Shown in pieces: positions 33,459 to 42,164 of a DNA stretch of 64,000 nt. The stretch's first letter is position 1. Each line of letters begins with the position of its first letter. The notes below the pieces were generated by a model. The model was not told where the DNA came from and ran no database searches. It worked only from the letters and a program-made list of their open reading frames with translations. Where the stretch lies: contig QHBK01000006.1 in assembly GCA_003244105.1 (NCBI GenBank), positions 1-64,000 on the forward strand, in the 5' to 3' direction. A program made the position numbers and the translations under genes. The stretch is from Candidatus Eremiobacter antarcticus (lineage in GTDB: Bacteria > Vulcanimicrobiota > Vulcanimicrobiia > Eremiobacterales > Eremiobacteraceae).

Positions 33459-35153
33459 TCAGCGGCTGTTCGTAACGAGCCACATCTTGGGCCGGCGCGC
33501 GAGCACGCGCACGTGAATGCCGATCTTTTGCAGCCCCTCCACATCTTGCGGCAGGATGACGCACAGCAAGCGGCCCGGTTCGCCGAAGAACTGTTGGGGG
33601 CTTTCGTCCGCGTGAGCCGTCCCCACGAACGTGACGCCGCGGGCTTCGGTGTAGAAGAGCAATGAAAAACCGCCGGCGACGCCGGTCACGCCGATGCGAT
33701 CTCCCGGCCGCCAATACGACATGACCGTTTTCGACATTGCTCTCATCGGCTTCAGCGTTTCAATCCGCGGCAAGATCGAGAACGTGAGCGCCGCGACGAA
33801 GCCGGCCATCATCACGCCCAGGCCCACCGGCGCTACCCACATGCGCCGGCTCAGCAACGTCACCAGCAGCGTCAGCGCCGCCGCGGGCAGCATCGCCCAG
33901 CCTAGGAGCGAAAGTGCCGGACCCAAAAGCCGCAACTCCGAAGCGTGCTCCGTGCGCGCGTAGAGGATCACGCCGATGGCGACTAAGAGGAGCGACGCAG
34001 GCAACCCTATCAGGGCGCCGCGCAACATCCGCAAGTCGTTGCGGGCGCACGCCTGCGCGAACAGGCGGCCCACCAGAACAGCGCACGCGGGGAATATCAC
34101 GGCGATGTAATTCGGCAGCTTTGTCTGCGCGAACGAGAAGAACAACAACGGGATGCCGATGCTGCACAAAAGGTAGCGCTCGTCGTCAGTGCGAGAGCGC
34201 CAAGCGTCTTTCAACGCTTTCGGCAGGAAGGCGACATACGGGAAGAATCCGATAAGCGCCACCGGCACATAATAATAGATGGGTCCCGGCTGGTTTTCGA
34301 ACGGAGAAAGAAACCGCCCGACCGTGGACATGCCGAAATATGCTCGCAGGAACCCCGTGCCAAAAGTGAGCGTCTCCGCGGCGAACCATGAACCCGCGAT
34401 CAGCAGGTACATGAGAGCGCCGGCTAACCAGAGACGAAGCGGCAGCGCACCAGTGCGCCGCGTCCACAGACAATACACGAACAGCGTCAGCACCGGCAAA
34501 ACGACCGCGATTGGCCCCTTGGTCAGCGTGCCGAGCGCGGCTGCGACCACCGCGCTCCAAAATGCGGCGCGGTCGCCGTCTCGAACGGCGAAGTAGATCC
34601 AAAAGCCCGAGACGGTCATGAGACACAACAGCATGCTGTCCAAGACGGCAAGGCGCGCGAGGACGATGTACTCCAAGGCCGTTCCGACCGCAAGGCAGGC
34701 GATGACGCCCGCTGTCTCGCCATACAGCCGCCGAGCGGCGAAGTAGGTCGCTACAGCGCCCAACAAACCGAACAGCGCGCTCGGCAATCGAAGCGAGGAC
34801 TCGCTGAGACCGAAAAGACCGCCAGCGGCGCCCGCTGTCCAGAACCATAGCGGCGGATGGATGAACCACGGCTGGTAGTTGAAATGGAGCGTCAGCCAGT
34901 CGTTGGTGCGGAACAGCTCCTTGACGATTTCCCCGTATGTGGGCTCGCTGTTGTCCCATAGCGTTCCGGCTCCCAGCCGCACGAAGTAGAGCAAGAACAC
35001 CAGCGCGAAAGCGCCGAAGCGGACGATGACTGCGGCGCGCGAGGGGCGGGACCGGAGGTTTGGGCCGGAAAAGTCCGACTGCGCGACTGCTGTCACGCGA
35101 AAGGGAGTGCTCACAGCGCTTCTGCTTACCCTTTTGAAACTGTAAAGGCGCAT
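33459..35153 (-). CDS. ArnT/PMT-like membrane glycosyltransferase (GT83/GT39 type)
   Basis: A 564-residue polytopic protein of the family that moves a sugar from a polyprenyl-phosphate donor to lipid or protein outside the inner membrane. The N-terminal part has the diagnostic loop GTLWDNSEPTYGEIVKELF with the acidic pair. WFIHPPLWFWTAG follows, then about ten hydrophobic helices and a smaller soluble C-terminal domain. The TKLPNYIAVIFPA stretch is typical of ArnT. The acceptor cannot be named: L-Ara4N on lipid A is the best-known case, but no arn genes are near. The ATG at 35153 has no strong ribosome-binding site and is divergent from hemC. Confidence 0.85.
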   Translation of the reverse strand: MRLYSFKRVSRSAVSTPFRVTAVAQSDFSGPNLRSRPSRAAVIVRFGAFALVFLLYFVRLGAGTLWDNSEPTYGEIVKELFRTNDWLTLHFNYQPWFIHPPLWFWTAGAAGGLFGLSESSLRLPSALFGLLGAVATYFAARRLYGETAGVIACLAVGTALEYIVLARLAVLDSMLLCLMTVSGFWIYFAVRDGDRAAFWSAVVAAALGTLTKGPIAVVLPVLTLFVYCLWTRRTGALPLRLWLAGALMYLLIAGSWFAAETLTFGTGFLRAYFGMSTVGRFLSPFENQPGPIYYYVPVALIGFFPYVAFLPKALKDAWRSRTDDERYLLCSIGIPLLFFSFAQTKLPNYIAVIFPACAVLVGRLFAQACARNDLRMLRGALIGLPASLLLVAIGVILYARTEHASELRLLGPALSLLGWAMLPAAALTLLVTLLSRRMWVAPVGLGVMMAGFVAALTFSILPRIETLKPMRAMSKTVMSYWRPGDRIGVTGVAGGFSLLFYTEARGVTFVGTAHADESPQQFFGEPGRLLCVILPQDVEGLQKIGIHVRVLARRPKMWLVTNSR

Positions 35154-35204
35154 CAGCCGCCGAAACGATTGCCTCAACGCATGCACATCACCGATCAGCC
35201 GCCC

Positions 35205-36209
35205 ATGGTCGAAGCGAAGCGGCCGGCACTGCGCCTGGCAACTCGCAAGTCGCCGCTCGCCCTTGCCCAAGCGCAACTCGTCGCAGACGCCTTGGTCTCG
35301 ACGGCGCACGTGCGCAGCGACATCGTCGGCATCACCACGCAGGGCGACGCCATGCGGGATCGCAGCTTGAGCGCGATCGGCGGTGACGGCGTTTTTGTCA
35401 AAGAACTCATGCAAGCGCTGTTGCAAGGCCGGGCCGACGTTGCGGTGCACTCCATGAAGGACCTGCCCACTGAACTGCCGCCTTCCTTATGTGCCGGTGC
35501 CGTCTTGAAGCGGGCGGACGCGCGCGACGCCCTCGTTTCCAAAGACAGCCGTTACCGGTCGATCGAAGCGCTGCCCCCGAATGCAGTGGTCGGCACGAGC
35601 TCGCTGCGGCGGTCTGCGCAGGTCTTGAGCCTGCGGCCCGACATCGTCATCAAACCGCTTCGCGGCAACGTAGATTCGAGAGTGCGGAAGTTGATCGCGG
35701 GAGACTATGACGCCATCCTGCTGGCAGTGGCGGGTCTGGAGAGGATCGGGCTGGCGCGATCGGTCGGCGGCGTGGTGCCCTTGGATCCGCACATCGTGGT
35801 ACCGGCGGTCGCCCAAGGAGCTTTGTACGTGCAGTGCCGCGCGGACGACGATGCCACGCTCGCTCTCCTGGCACCCCTCGACGATGCTGCGACCTCTTTG
35901 GCCTGCGACATGGAGCGGGCGTTTCTCCGGCGTTTGGGCGGCGGTTGCGCCGTCCCCATCGGCGCGTACGTGGAAATGGAAGGCGATCGCTTTTCGCTGC
36001 ATGCCTGCATATCCTCAGCGGACGGCAGGCAGAGCGTCCGCCGGGTGCACCGAGACGCGTTGCCGTCTTCCGGCGAGGGCCCCCAACGGCGATCTGCCGC
36101 CATCGCGATTGTGGAAGGCATCGCCGACGAGATGCTGGCGGCTGGAGGCCGCGACATGCTGAGCGCTTTCCGGCATGCCGCCGGCATCACCGGAGAAGCC
36201 AACACATGA
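35205..36209 (+). CDS. hemC: Porphobilinogen deaminase (hydroxymethylbilane synthase)
   Basis: HemC joins four porphobilinogens into hydroxymethylbilane using its dipyrromethane cofactor. The protein shows LRLATRKSPLALAQAQLV, DVAVHSMKDLPTE, GTSSLRRSAQVLSLRPD and, for cofactor attachment, the cysteine in RRLGGGCAVPIGAY. All are intact. The ATG at 35205 puts the LATRKSP motif about ten residues in, as in relatives; earlier in-frame starts at 35169 (TTG) and 35181 (ATG) are possible, and none has a clear ribosome-binding site. It opens the heme operon and overlaps hemB by four bases. Confidence 0.95.
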   Translation: MVEAKRPALRLATRKSPLALAQAQLVADALVSTAHVRSDIVGITTQGDAMRDRSLSAIGGDGVFVKELMQALLQGRADVAVHSMKDLPTELPPSLCAGAVLKRADARDALVSKDSRYRSIEALPPNAVVGTSSLRRSAQVLSLRPDIVIKPLRGNVDSRVRKLIAGDYDAILLAVAGLERIGLARSVGGVVPLDPHIVVPAVAQGALYVQCRADDDATLALLAPLDDAATSLACDMERAFLRRLGGGCAVPIGAYVEMEGDRFSLHACISSADGRQSVRRVHRDALPSSGEGPQRRSAAIAIVEGIADEMLAAGGRDMLSAFRHAAGITGEANT

Positions 36210-37252
36210 GCATCACGTTGCACAAAGCATCGCACTCATATGAGGACCGCGGCGACGTGCCGCTGCCGGTCAATCGCCCGCGCCGGCTGCGCCGCTCGGA
36301 GACGATTCGCCGTCTGGTCGCCGAACACGATGTAAACGCCGGCGATTTGATCGAGCCGTTGTTCGTCGTTCCGGGGTCGGGGGTGCGCCAAGAGATCCGG
36401 TCTATGCCCGGCATCTTCCAGCAAACCGTCGATCGCGTCGTTGAGGACGCCAAAGCGGCGGCGGCGTTAGGCATTCCCGCCGTGCTGTTGTTCGGGCTGC
36501 CTCCTTCCAAGGACGAGACGGGCTCCGGCCTTGCGGATCCCGACGGCATCGTGCAGCGGGCGATCGAGGCGCTCAAGCGCAGCATCCCCGAACTGCTCGT
36601 GATCGCCGACTTGTGCGCCTGCGAGTACACGTCGCATGGGCATTGCGGCATCTTGAGGGCTGACGGCGAGATCGACAATGACAGGACTCTCGAGCTGCTT
36701 GCCCGCGGTGCGCTTTCCTACGCCCGCTGCGGCGTTGACATCGTCGCCCCTTCCGACATGATGGACGGACGCGTACGGGTGATCCGCCATCAGCTGGATG
36801 CAGAAGGGTTCACCGACACCGCCATTCTCTCGTACGCGGTCAAATACGCTTCTGCTTGGTACGGCCCGTTCCGCGAGGCCGCAGGGTCGGCGCCCGCAGT
36901 TGGCGACCGCCGCACGCACCAGATGGATGCGCCCAACGCGCGCGAAGCGCTGAAAGAAGCGCTCGCCGACGTGGAAGAAGGCGCCGACATGGTGATGGTC
37001 AAGCCGGCTCTTTCCTATCTGGACGTGCTCTGGCGCGTGCGCCAAGCCGTCAACGTTCCGGTCGCCGTGTACAACGTGAGCGGCGAATATGCCATGATCA
37101 AAGCCGCTGCAGCTTCCGGTTGGCTCGATGAGCCGCGCGCCGTCGACGAGATGCTGGTTGGATTCAAGCGCGCCGGCGCGGATTGCATCGTCACCTACTT
37201 CGCTCGCTCCTGTGCCGCGCGCTGGAAAGCGGCGGCCGCGCGCGCGCGCTAA
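36206..37252 (+). CDS. hemB: Delta-aminolevulinic acid dehydratase (porphobilinogen synthase)
   Basis: HemB condenses two aminolevulinic acids into porphobilinogen. The 348-residue protein has the zinc-type cysteine cluster DLCACEYTSHGHCG and the two active-site lysines in SYAVKYASAWYGPFREA and MVMVKPALSYLD. RPRRLRRSETIRRLV near the start is typical. The ATG overlaps the hemC stop (ATGA), so translation is coupled. A cysteine-rich centre argues for a zinc enzyme rather than the magnesium-only form. Confidence 0.96.
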   Translation: MSITLHKASHSYEDRGDVPLPVNRPRRLRRSETIRRLVAEHDVNAGDLIEPLFVVPGSGVRQEIRSMPGIFQQTVDRVVEDAKAAAALGIPAVLLFGLPPSKDETGSGLADPDGIVQRAIEALKRSIPELLVIADLCACEYTSHGHCGILRADGEIDNDRTLELLARGALSYARCGVDIVAPSDMMDGRVRVIRHQLDAEGFTDTAILSYAVKYASAWYGPFREAAGSAPAVGDRRTHQMDAPNAREALKEALADVEEGADMVMVKPALSYLDVLWRVRQAVNVPVAVYNVSGEYAMIKAAAASGWLDEPRAVDEMLVGFKRAGADCIVTYFARSCAARWKAAAARAR

Positions 37253-37261
37253 GACGGACAC

Positions 37262-37876
37262 ATGGGCACGGGAGCACACCTGACCACCATCGTCTTGCTG
37301 GCCGGCGGACGGGCAACCCGCTTCCCGGGCAAGCTCGAGCTCGATGTCGGCGGCGAGCCGTTGTTGGTCAACACCTACCGGCGCCTGACCAAGAAGGAGC
37401 GGCCGTGCGTCGTCAGCGTGCGCGAAGCTCCTTCCGCGGCGCTGATGTCGCTCTTGCCTGCCGAGTTCGTGTGTGACGCATACGTCGATTGCGGTCCTTT
37501 GGGCGGATTGGCCTCTGCCGCAGCGCACGTGCGCACGCCGCTGATGTTCGCAGCCGCCGCCGACATGGCGCGCATGGACAGCGACACCATCGACGAGCTT
37601 GAGGACTGCTATCGCGAGATCGTCGACAAGGGCGACGCGCCGCCCGATGCTGTCGTCCCACGCTGGTCGAGCGGCCAGATCGAGCCTCTGGCTGCTGTGT
37701 ACGATGTGCTGAGGTTTCGGCGCGGCGCCACCGAGGCGCTGGCACGCGGTCAAAGGAAAGTGGCGGCGGCATTCGCCGGCTTGGCCGTGCGATATTACGA
37801 TATCACGCGCGAGCAAGAGGAGCGGTTTTGCAACATCAACGTTCCTTCTGACCTCGACAGGATCTTGGCGACGTGA
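37262..37876 (+). CDS. mobA: MobA-like molybdenum cofactor nucleotidyltransferase
   Basis: A 204-residue protein of the MobA-like NTP transferase family, which adds a nucleotide to molybdopterin. It begins TIVLLAGGRATRFPGKLELDVGG, a MobA-type signature (LAGGxSxRxGxDK in E. coli). YVDCGPLGGLASAAAHV, AAAADMARMD and FCNINVPSDLDRIL follow. The Ser and Asp-Lys positions are changed (ATRFPGK), so the substrate may differ. It sits between hemB and hemL, overlapping hemL by GTGA, an unusual but respiration-linked place. Confidence 0.8.
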   Translation: MGTGAHLTTIVLLAGGRATRFPGKLELDVGGEPLLVNTYRRLTKKERPCVVSVREAPSAALMSLLPAEFVCDAYVDCGPLGGLASAAAHVRTPLMFAAAADMARMDSDTIDELEDCYREIVDKGDAPPDAVVPRWSSGQIEPLAAVYDVLRFRRGATEALARGQRKVAAAFAGLAVRYYDITREQEERFCNINVPSDLDRILAT

Positions 37877-39168
37877 GCCGGTCGGACGTGCTCTTCGCGG
37901 CCGCTCAGAGGCGCTTACCGGGCGGCGTCAATTCTCCGGTTCGCGCATTCCGAGCGGTCGGGGGCGTCCCCCGCGTCATCGTGCGAGGCGAAGGCTCGCG
38001 CATCTACGACGCCGACGGCAAGGAGTACATCGACTATGTGAGCTCGTGGGGGGCGCTTGTCTGCGGCCACGCGCACCCGCACATCGTGAACGCCGTCGCC
38101 CGCGCGGCCGAAGCGGGCACGTCATTCGGCGCCTGCACGCCGGCGGAGGAAGAGCTGGCCGCGATCATCATGGGCGCCATGCCTTCGATCGAGCTCATGC
38201 GCTTCGTGAGTTCGGGCACAGAGGCGTGCATGAGCGCCGTGCGTCTGGCTCGGGGCTACACGGGCCGAGAGCTGGTCGTCAAATGCGACGGCTGTTACCA
38301 CGGCCACTCCGACGCGTTGCTGGCAAGCGCGGGTTCAGGGGCTTTGACGCTGGGCGTTCCCGGGTCTGCGGGCGTGACCGCTGCTGCGGCGGCGCAGACG
38401 TTGGTCATACCATACAATGACGTGGACGCGCTTGCGAATGCATTCGAGCGCCACGGCAGCCGGATAGCGTGCATCATCGTGGAGCCGGTGGCCGCGAATA
38501 TGGGCGTGGTGCCGCCGGGTGAGGGCTATTTGCGGCGCGTCTGTGAGATCGCGCGGAGCCACGCCGCGCTCGTCATCTTCGATGAAGTCATCACCGGGTT
38601 TCGGGTCGCGTGGGGCGGAGCCCAAACGCTGTACGGTCTGCGCCCCGATCTCACATGTCTGGGGAAAGCGATCGGAGCCGGGATGCCGGTCGGAGCGTTC
38701 GGCGGCCGCAAAGACGTGATGAGCAAGCTCGCCCCGCTGGGCGACGTCTATCAGGCCGGAACGCTTTCAGGCAATCCGGTCGCAATGGCGGCCGGCATCG
38801 CTCAGTTGCAGTTGCTCGGTGCTCCAGGCGCATACGATCGGTTGGAAGAAAGCGGCGCCCTGCTCGAAGCCGGCATGCGCGCGGCGGTGAAGCGCAGCGA
38901 TGCCGCGCTTGCGCTCACGCGAGTCGGCTCGATGTGGACGCTTTTCTTCAGCGCAGAGCGGCCGCGCGACTTGGCGACCGTCAAACGGTCGGACACGAAG
39001 TCCTTTGCCGCCTACTTCCACGCGATGCTCGAGGGCGGGGTCTACCTTGCGCCATCGCAGTTTGAGGCGGGTTTTGTGACGCTCGCTCACAGCCGCTCCG
39101 ATATCGAAGAGAGTGTGAAGGTGGCCGAGTCATCGCTGCAGACGCTCGCTGAAAAGACATCAGCATGA
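37873..39168 (+). CDS. hemL: Glutamate-1-semialdehyde 2,1-aminomutase
   Basis: HemL moves the amino group of glutamate-1-semialdehyde to give 5-aminolevulinate, the second step of the C5 heme route after HemA. The 431-residue PLP enzyme shows LPGGVNSPVRAF, SSGTEACMSAVRLARGYTG, KCDGCYHGHSD, DEVITGFRVAWGG and the PLP lysine in CLGKAIGAGMPVGAFGG. The GTG start overlaps mobA, and the stop overlaps the rex start (ATGA). With HemA in the same operon, the C5 pathway is complete here. Confidence 0.96.
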   Translation: MSRSDVLFAAAQRRLPGGVNSPVRAFRAVGGVPRVIVRGEGSRIYDADGKEYIDYVSSWGALVCGHAHPHIVNAVARAAEAGTSFGACTPAEEELAAIIMGAMPSIELMRFVSSGTEACMSAVRLARGYTGRELVVKCDGCYHGHSDALLASAGSGALTLGVPGSAGVTAAAAAQTLVIPYNDVDALANAFERHGSRIACIIVEPVAANMGVVPPGEGYLRRVCEIARSHAALVIFDEVITGFRVAWGGAQTLYGLRPDLTCLGKAIGAGMPVGAFGGRKDVMSKLAPLGDVYQAGTLSGNPVAMAAGIAQLQLLGAPGAYDRLEESGALLEAGMRAAVKRSDAALALTRVGSMWTLFFSAERPRDLATVKRSDTKSFAAYFHAMLEGGVYLAPSQFEAGFVTLAHSRSDIEESVKVAESSLQTLAEKTSA

Positions 39169-39956
39169 AAGCGACGCTGCGCAAACAGGCATCGAACCCG
39201 AAACGACCGGCTTCGAAGCCGGCTTTGCCGAAAACGGGCGACGGAAAACTTCATACGACGCCGGCAGGCGCCGCTGGAAGGCGTCGCAAGCCGTCGCTCT
39301 CGCGCATCGCGTCGGCCCCCAAAGCCGGAAGGGCCCCAGACCGCGGGCTGCTCATCAGCATACCGCGCTTGTTCCTGTACCACCGCGCCTTGGAAGACGC
39401 TACAAAAGACGGCGATGCTGTGTTGACGTCGGATGATCTGGCCGGACGCGTGGGGCGCGGCATCTCGGCGACGCAGATCCGCAAAGACCTTTCCTATCTC
39501 GGAAGCTTCGGCAGGCGGGGCCGCGGCTACCACGTCGCGAGCTTGGTCCAACAGCTCGCCAAGGTGCTGGGCTTGAATCGCGACTGGCGCATCGCGATCG
39601 CGGGCTTCGGCTATCTCGGCCACGCGCTGGCATCGTTTCTGGAGTATCGGGAAGAGAAGTTCCGCATCGTCGCGATCTTCGATACAGCCCCGGATCTCGT
39701 CGGCACGAGCTGGCACGGCGTCACCGTCCGTCACATCGATGACGTGAACGAGACCTTGGCCGAACTGGATTGCGGCATCGGCATCGTAGCCGTTCCCGCC
39801 GCGGCGGCGCAAGTGGTCGGCGAGCGCCTGGTGGCGGCCGGCATCGGCGCTATTCTGAACTTCGCTCCGACGACGCTGCGGCTGACGAGCTCCGTTGCGG
39901 TCCGGACTATCGACCTCGCATCCGAACTGTCGATTCTGACACACCATCTGGCGTGA
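39165..39956 (+). CDS. rex: Redox-sensing transcriptional repressor Rex with basic N-terminal tail
   Basis: Rex binds DNA when NAD+ is plentiful and lets go when NADH rises, so it relieves respiratory genes under low oxygen. The winged helix (ISIPRLFLYHRALED, then ISATQIRKDLSYLGSFGRRGRGY) and the Rossmann part (WRIAIAGFGYLGHALASF, with its Gly-rich loop) are both present. The C-terminal NFAPTTLRL and the domain-swapped helix follow. A 57-residue Lys/Arg/Pro-rich tail before the winged helix is unusual for Rex; the ATG overlaps hemL, so it is probably real. No clear Rex operator was seen upstream of the operon. Confidence 0.92.
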   Translation: MKATLRKQASNPKRPASKPALPKTGDGKLHTTPAGAAGRRRKPSLSRIASAPKAGRAPDRGLLISIPRLFLYHRALEDATKDGDAVLTSDDLAGRVGRGISATQIRKDLSYLGSFGRRGRGYHVASLVQQLAKVLGLNRDWRIAIAGFGYLGHALASFLEYREEKFRIVAIFDTAPDLVGTSWHGVTVRHIDDVNETLAELDCGIGIVAVPAAAAQVVGERLVAAGIGAILNFAPTTLRLTSSVAVRTIDLASELSILTHHLA

Positions 39957-40004
39957 ACGTGCGGCTGAAAGCAGCCTGAAAGACTCTCGTACGAGGGATG
40001 GGCG

Positions 40005-41357
40005 TTGGGGCGCGCCAAAGTCGGCCTCGTGCCTCTGGTTCTCTTAGGGCTCAGCCATCGCACCGCTCCGGCGGAGGTCCGCGACCGGCATACCGTGCCG
40101 CAAGCGCGCATCTGCGACGCGCTGCGCGCGCTCGGCGATTACGGCGCCATCAACGAAGCGGCGATCCTCTCGACGTGCAACCGCATGGAGATCTACGCGG
40201 ATGTGGCCGACTTCGAATCGGGCATCGCGCAGATCAAAGAGTTCTTGACGACGTATCGCAGCATGGGCGTCGATGATTTCGATAAGTACCTCTATACCAT
40301 GCTCGGCGCTGAAGCGGTCGAGCAGCTCTTCCGGGTGGCAAGCGGCTTGGATTCGCTGCTTGTAGGGGAGCCGCAAATCATGGCTCAGGTGAAAGATGCG
40401 CTGCGCTTGGGAGAAGAGGTTGGCTCCGTCGGCCCGCACCTCGCGCGCTTGTTCCGTGTCGCGCTGCAAGCCGGAAAACGGGCGCGCGCGACCACCGCCA
40501 TCGGCAGCGACTTCGTCTCGCTCGGCGCAGCAGCGGTTGAGATGGCTCGCCGCCATTGCGATGTGGCTGCGGCCAGCTGCGTCGTGGTCGGCGCCGGCAA
40601 GATGGGATCGATCGTCGCGAAGCACCTCTCCGCTCGCGGCGCGCGCTCGATCGTGATAGCGAACAGAACGCTGAAACGCGCGCAAGCCGTCGCCGCCGAG
40701 CTGGGCGCACAGGCCGTCGGTCTTGAGATGCTGCCAGACATTGTCCACCATTGCGATCTGCTCATCACCGCCGTCGGCCGCGGGAGCCTCATCACCGCAG
40801 ACATGCTGCAGTCCGTTGGAGCGGCTTGCAGGCCACAGCCCTTGCTCATCATTGACATCGGCGTTCCACGCGATGTTGAGCCGGCTGCCACCCATCTGCC
40901 GGGCGTCGTGTTGTACGCCCTGGAAGATCTGCGCGAGGTGATCGACCAGACGCTGTCAGGCAGGCGCGCGCAGATCCCCGCGGTGGAGGAGATCGTCAGC
41001 GCGCACGTCGGCGAGTACATCCGTTGGTATCGAACACGCGGGGCGGCACCGTTGATCGCGTCACTGAAGGAGAAGGCAGAGCAAATCCGATCCGCCGAGA
41101 TCGAAAAGCTTTTCGCGCGCATTCCGGAACTGGACGAGCACCAACGGCAACTCGTTATCGCGACGAGCGTTTCCATGATCAACAAATTGCTGCACGCCCC
41201 CGTCACAAAGCTCCGTGAGTCAGCTGCTCGGTCCGAGGCGGTGGACGAAGCGGCGCTCGTGCAGACGTTGCTCGACGTCGACGCGTTCAGCGACCGTTTG
41301 CAGCGGCAACTGGACGCGCGCACCGCACCGCTCTTCACGAACGCCAAAGACGCCTGA
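40005..41357 (+). CDS. hemA: Glutamyl-tRNA reductase
   Basis: HemA reduces glutamyl-tRNA to glutamate-1-semialdehyde with NADPH, the first and usually rate-limiting step of heme synthesis. The 450-residue protein shows LGLSHRTAPAEVRDRH, the catalytic cysteine in ILSTCNRMEIYA, FRVASGLDSLLVGEPQI, GAGKMGSIVAKHL, and LLIIDIGVPRDVEP. The TTG at 40005 has GAGGG six bases upstream; a GTG at 40029 would fit the family's usual start but lacks such a site. rex precedes by 48 bases, a common pairing. Confidence 0.95.
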   Translation: MGRAKVGLVPLVLLGLSHRTAPAEVRDRHTVPQARICDALRALGDYGAINEAAILSTCNRMEIYADVADFESGIAQIKEFLTTYRSMGVDDFDKYLYTMLGAEAVEQLFRVASGLDSLLVGEPQIMAQVKDALRLGEEVGSVGPHLARLFRVALQAGKRARATTAIGSDFVSLGAAAVEMARRHCDVAAASCVVVGAGKMGSIVAKHLSARGARSIVIANRTLKRAQAVAAELGAQAVGLEMLPDIVHHCDLLITAVGRGSLITADMLQSVGAACRPQPLLIIDIGVPRDVEPAATHLPGVVLYALEDLREVIDQTLSGRRAQIPAVEEIVSAHVGEYIRWYRTRGAAPLIASLKEKAEQIRSAEIEKLFARIPELDEHQRQLVIATSVSMINKLLHAPVTKLRESAARSEAVDEAALVQTLLDVDAFSDRLQRQLDARTAPLFTNAKDA

Positions 41358-41377
41358 CGATTCCCTTCGTTGAGCTC

Positions 41378-42160
41378 ATGACGTCGCGGCTGCCGCTCGA
41401 CGGCATTCGGGTTTTGCTTACCCGCGCGGCGGATGGCGGCGATGCTCTCACGCGGCTGCTGCACGCCGCAGGGGCGGTCGTAGAGTCTTCTCCCTTCATC
41501 ACCATCGGGCCGCCGCCCGACGAGCGTCCGCTGACCGCGGCTATCTCGCAGCTCGAGCATTGCTCATGGCTTGTCTTCACGAGCGCTCACGGCGTCGCGT
41601 CGTTCGCCGCGCGTTTCCCCATGCCGCTTCCCGAGAGGCTCAAGATCGCGGTGATAGGGCCCTCGACCGCCGCTGCAATCGAGCAGCGTCTGGGCCGAGC
41701 GGTTGATCTCATCCCACCGGCATTTGTCGCGGAAGCGCTGGCCGAGTCGCTGGTGCTGACGGCGCAGCGCAGTTGCCGCATCCTGCTTTGGCAGGCGCAA
41801 GACGCTCGCCCGGTGCTGGCGGCCAAACTGCGCAATGCGGGCTTGGACATCACCGCCGTCTCCGGATATACCACCGTCGAATCAGCGCCCGCCGACGCGC
41901 TTGCGCGCATCGAAGACAACGACGTGGTGATCTTCGCTTCCGGCAGCGCGGTGCGTGCGCTCGTTCACGAAGTCGGGCCTGCTGAGTGCGCGCGCCGCCT
42001 GCGCGGAAAACTGATCGCATGCATCGGACCGGTCACCGAAGCGGAAGCTCGCCGCTTTGGTTTGCACGTCGAGATACGGCCTCACGCGTCGAGCGCGCTC
42101 GCCCTCGTCGAGGGGTTGTCGGCGTACTTTGCAGGCGGCCGGCCCGGCTGCAGCACTTAA
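41378..42160 (+). CDS. hemD: Uroporphyrinogen-III synthase
   Basis: HemD closes hydroxymethylbilane with inversion of ring D to give uroporphyrinogen III. The family is poorly conserved, but several stretches fit. RVLLTRAADGGDALTRLLHAAGA is at the N-terminus, then WLVFTSAHGVASFA, IAVIGPSTAAAI, VIFASGSAVRALV and ACIGPVTEAEARRFGLHVE near the end. The length of 260 residues is normal. It lies in a heme operon after hemA, which settles the call. The next gene starts four bases after its stop. Confidence 0.9.
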   Translation: MTSRLPLDGIRVLLTRAADGGDALTRLLHAAGAVVESSPFITIGPPPDERPLTAAISQLEHCSWLVFTSAHGVASFAARFPMPLPERLKIAVIGPSTAAAIEQRLGRAVDLIPPAFVAEALAESLVLTAQRSCRILLWQAQDARPVLAAKLRNAGLDITAVSGYTTVESAPADALARIEDNDVVIFASGSAVRALVHEVGPAECARRLRGKLIACIGPVTEAEARRFGLHVEIRPHASSALALVEGLSAYFAGGRPGCST

Positions 42161-42164
42161 GGTC

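Noticed and set aside
35100-35204. Rex operator before hemC
   Set aside because: No TTGTGAA-N4-TTCACAA-like palindrome was found; the gap is only about 50 bases.
36467-37816. Long minus-strand frame over hemB and mobA
   Set aside because: It is a shadow of conserved plus-strand genes, with no motifs and no ribosome-binding site.
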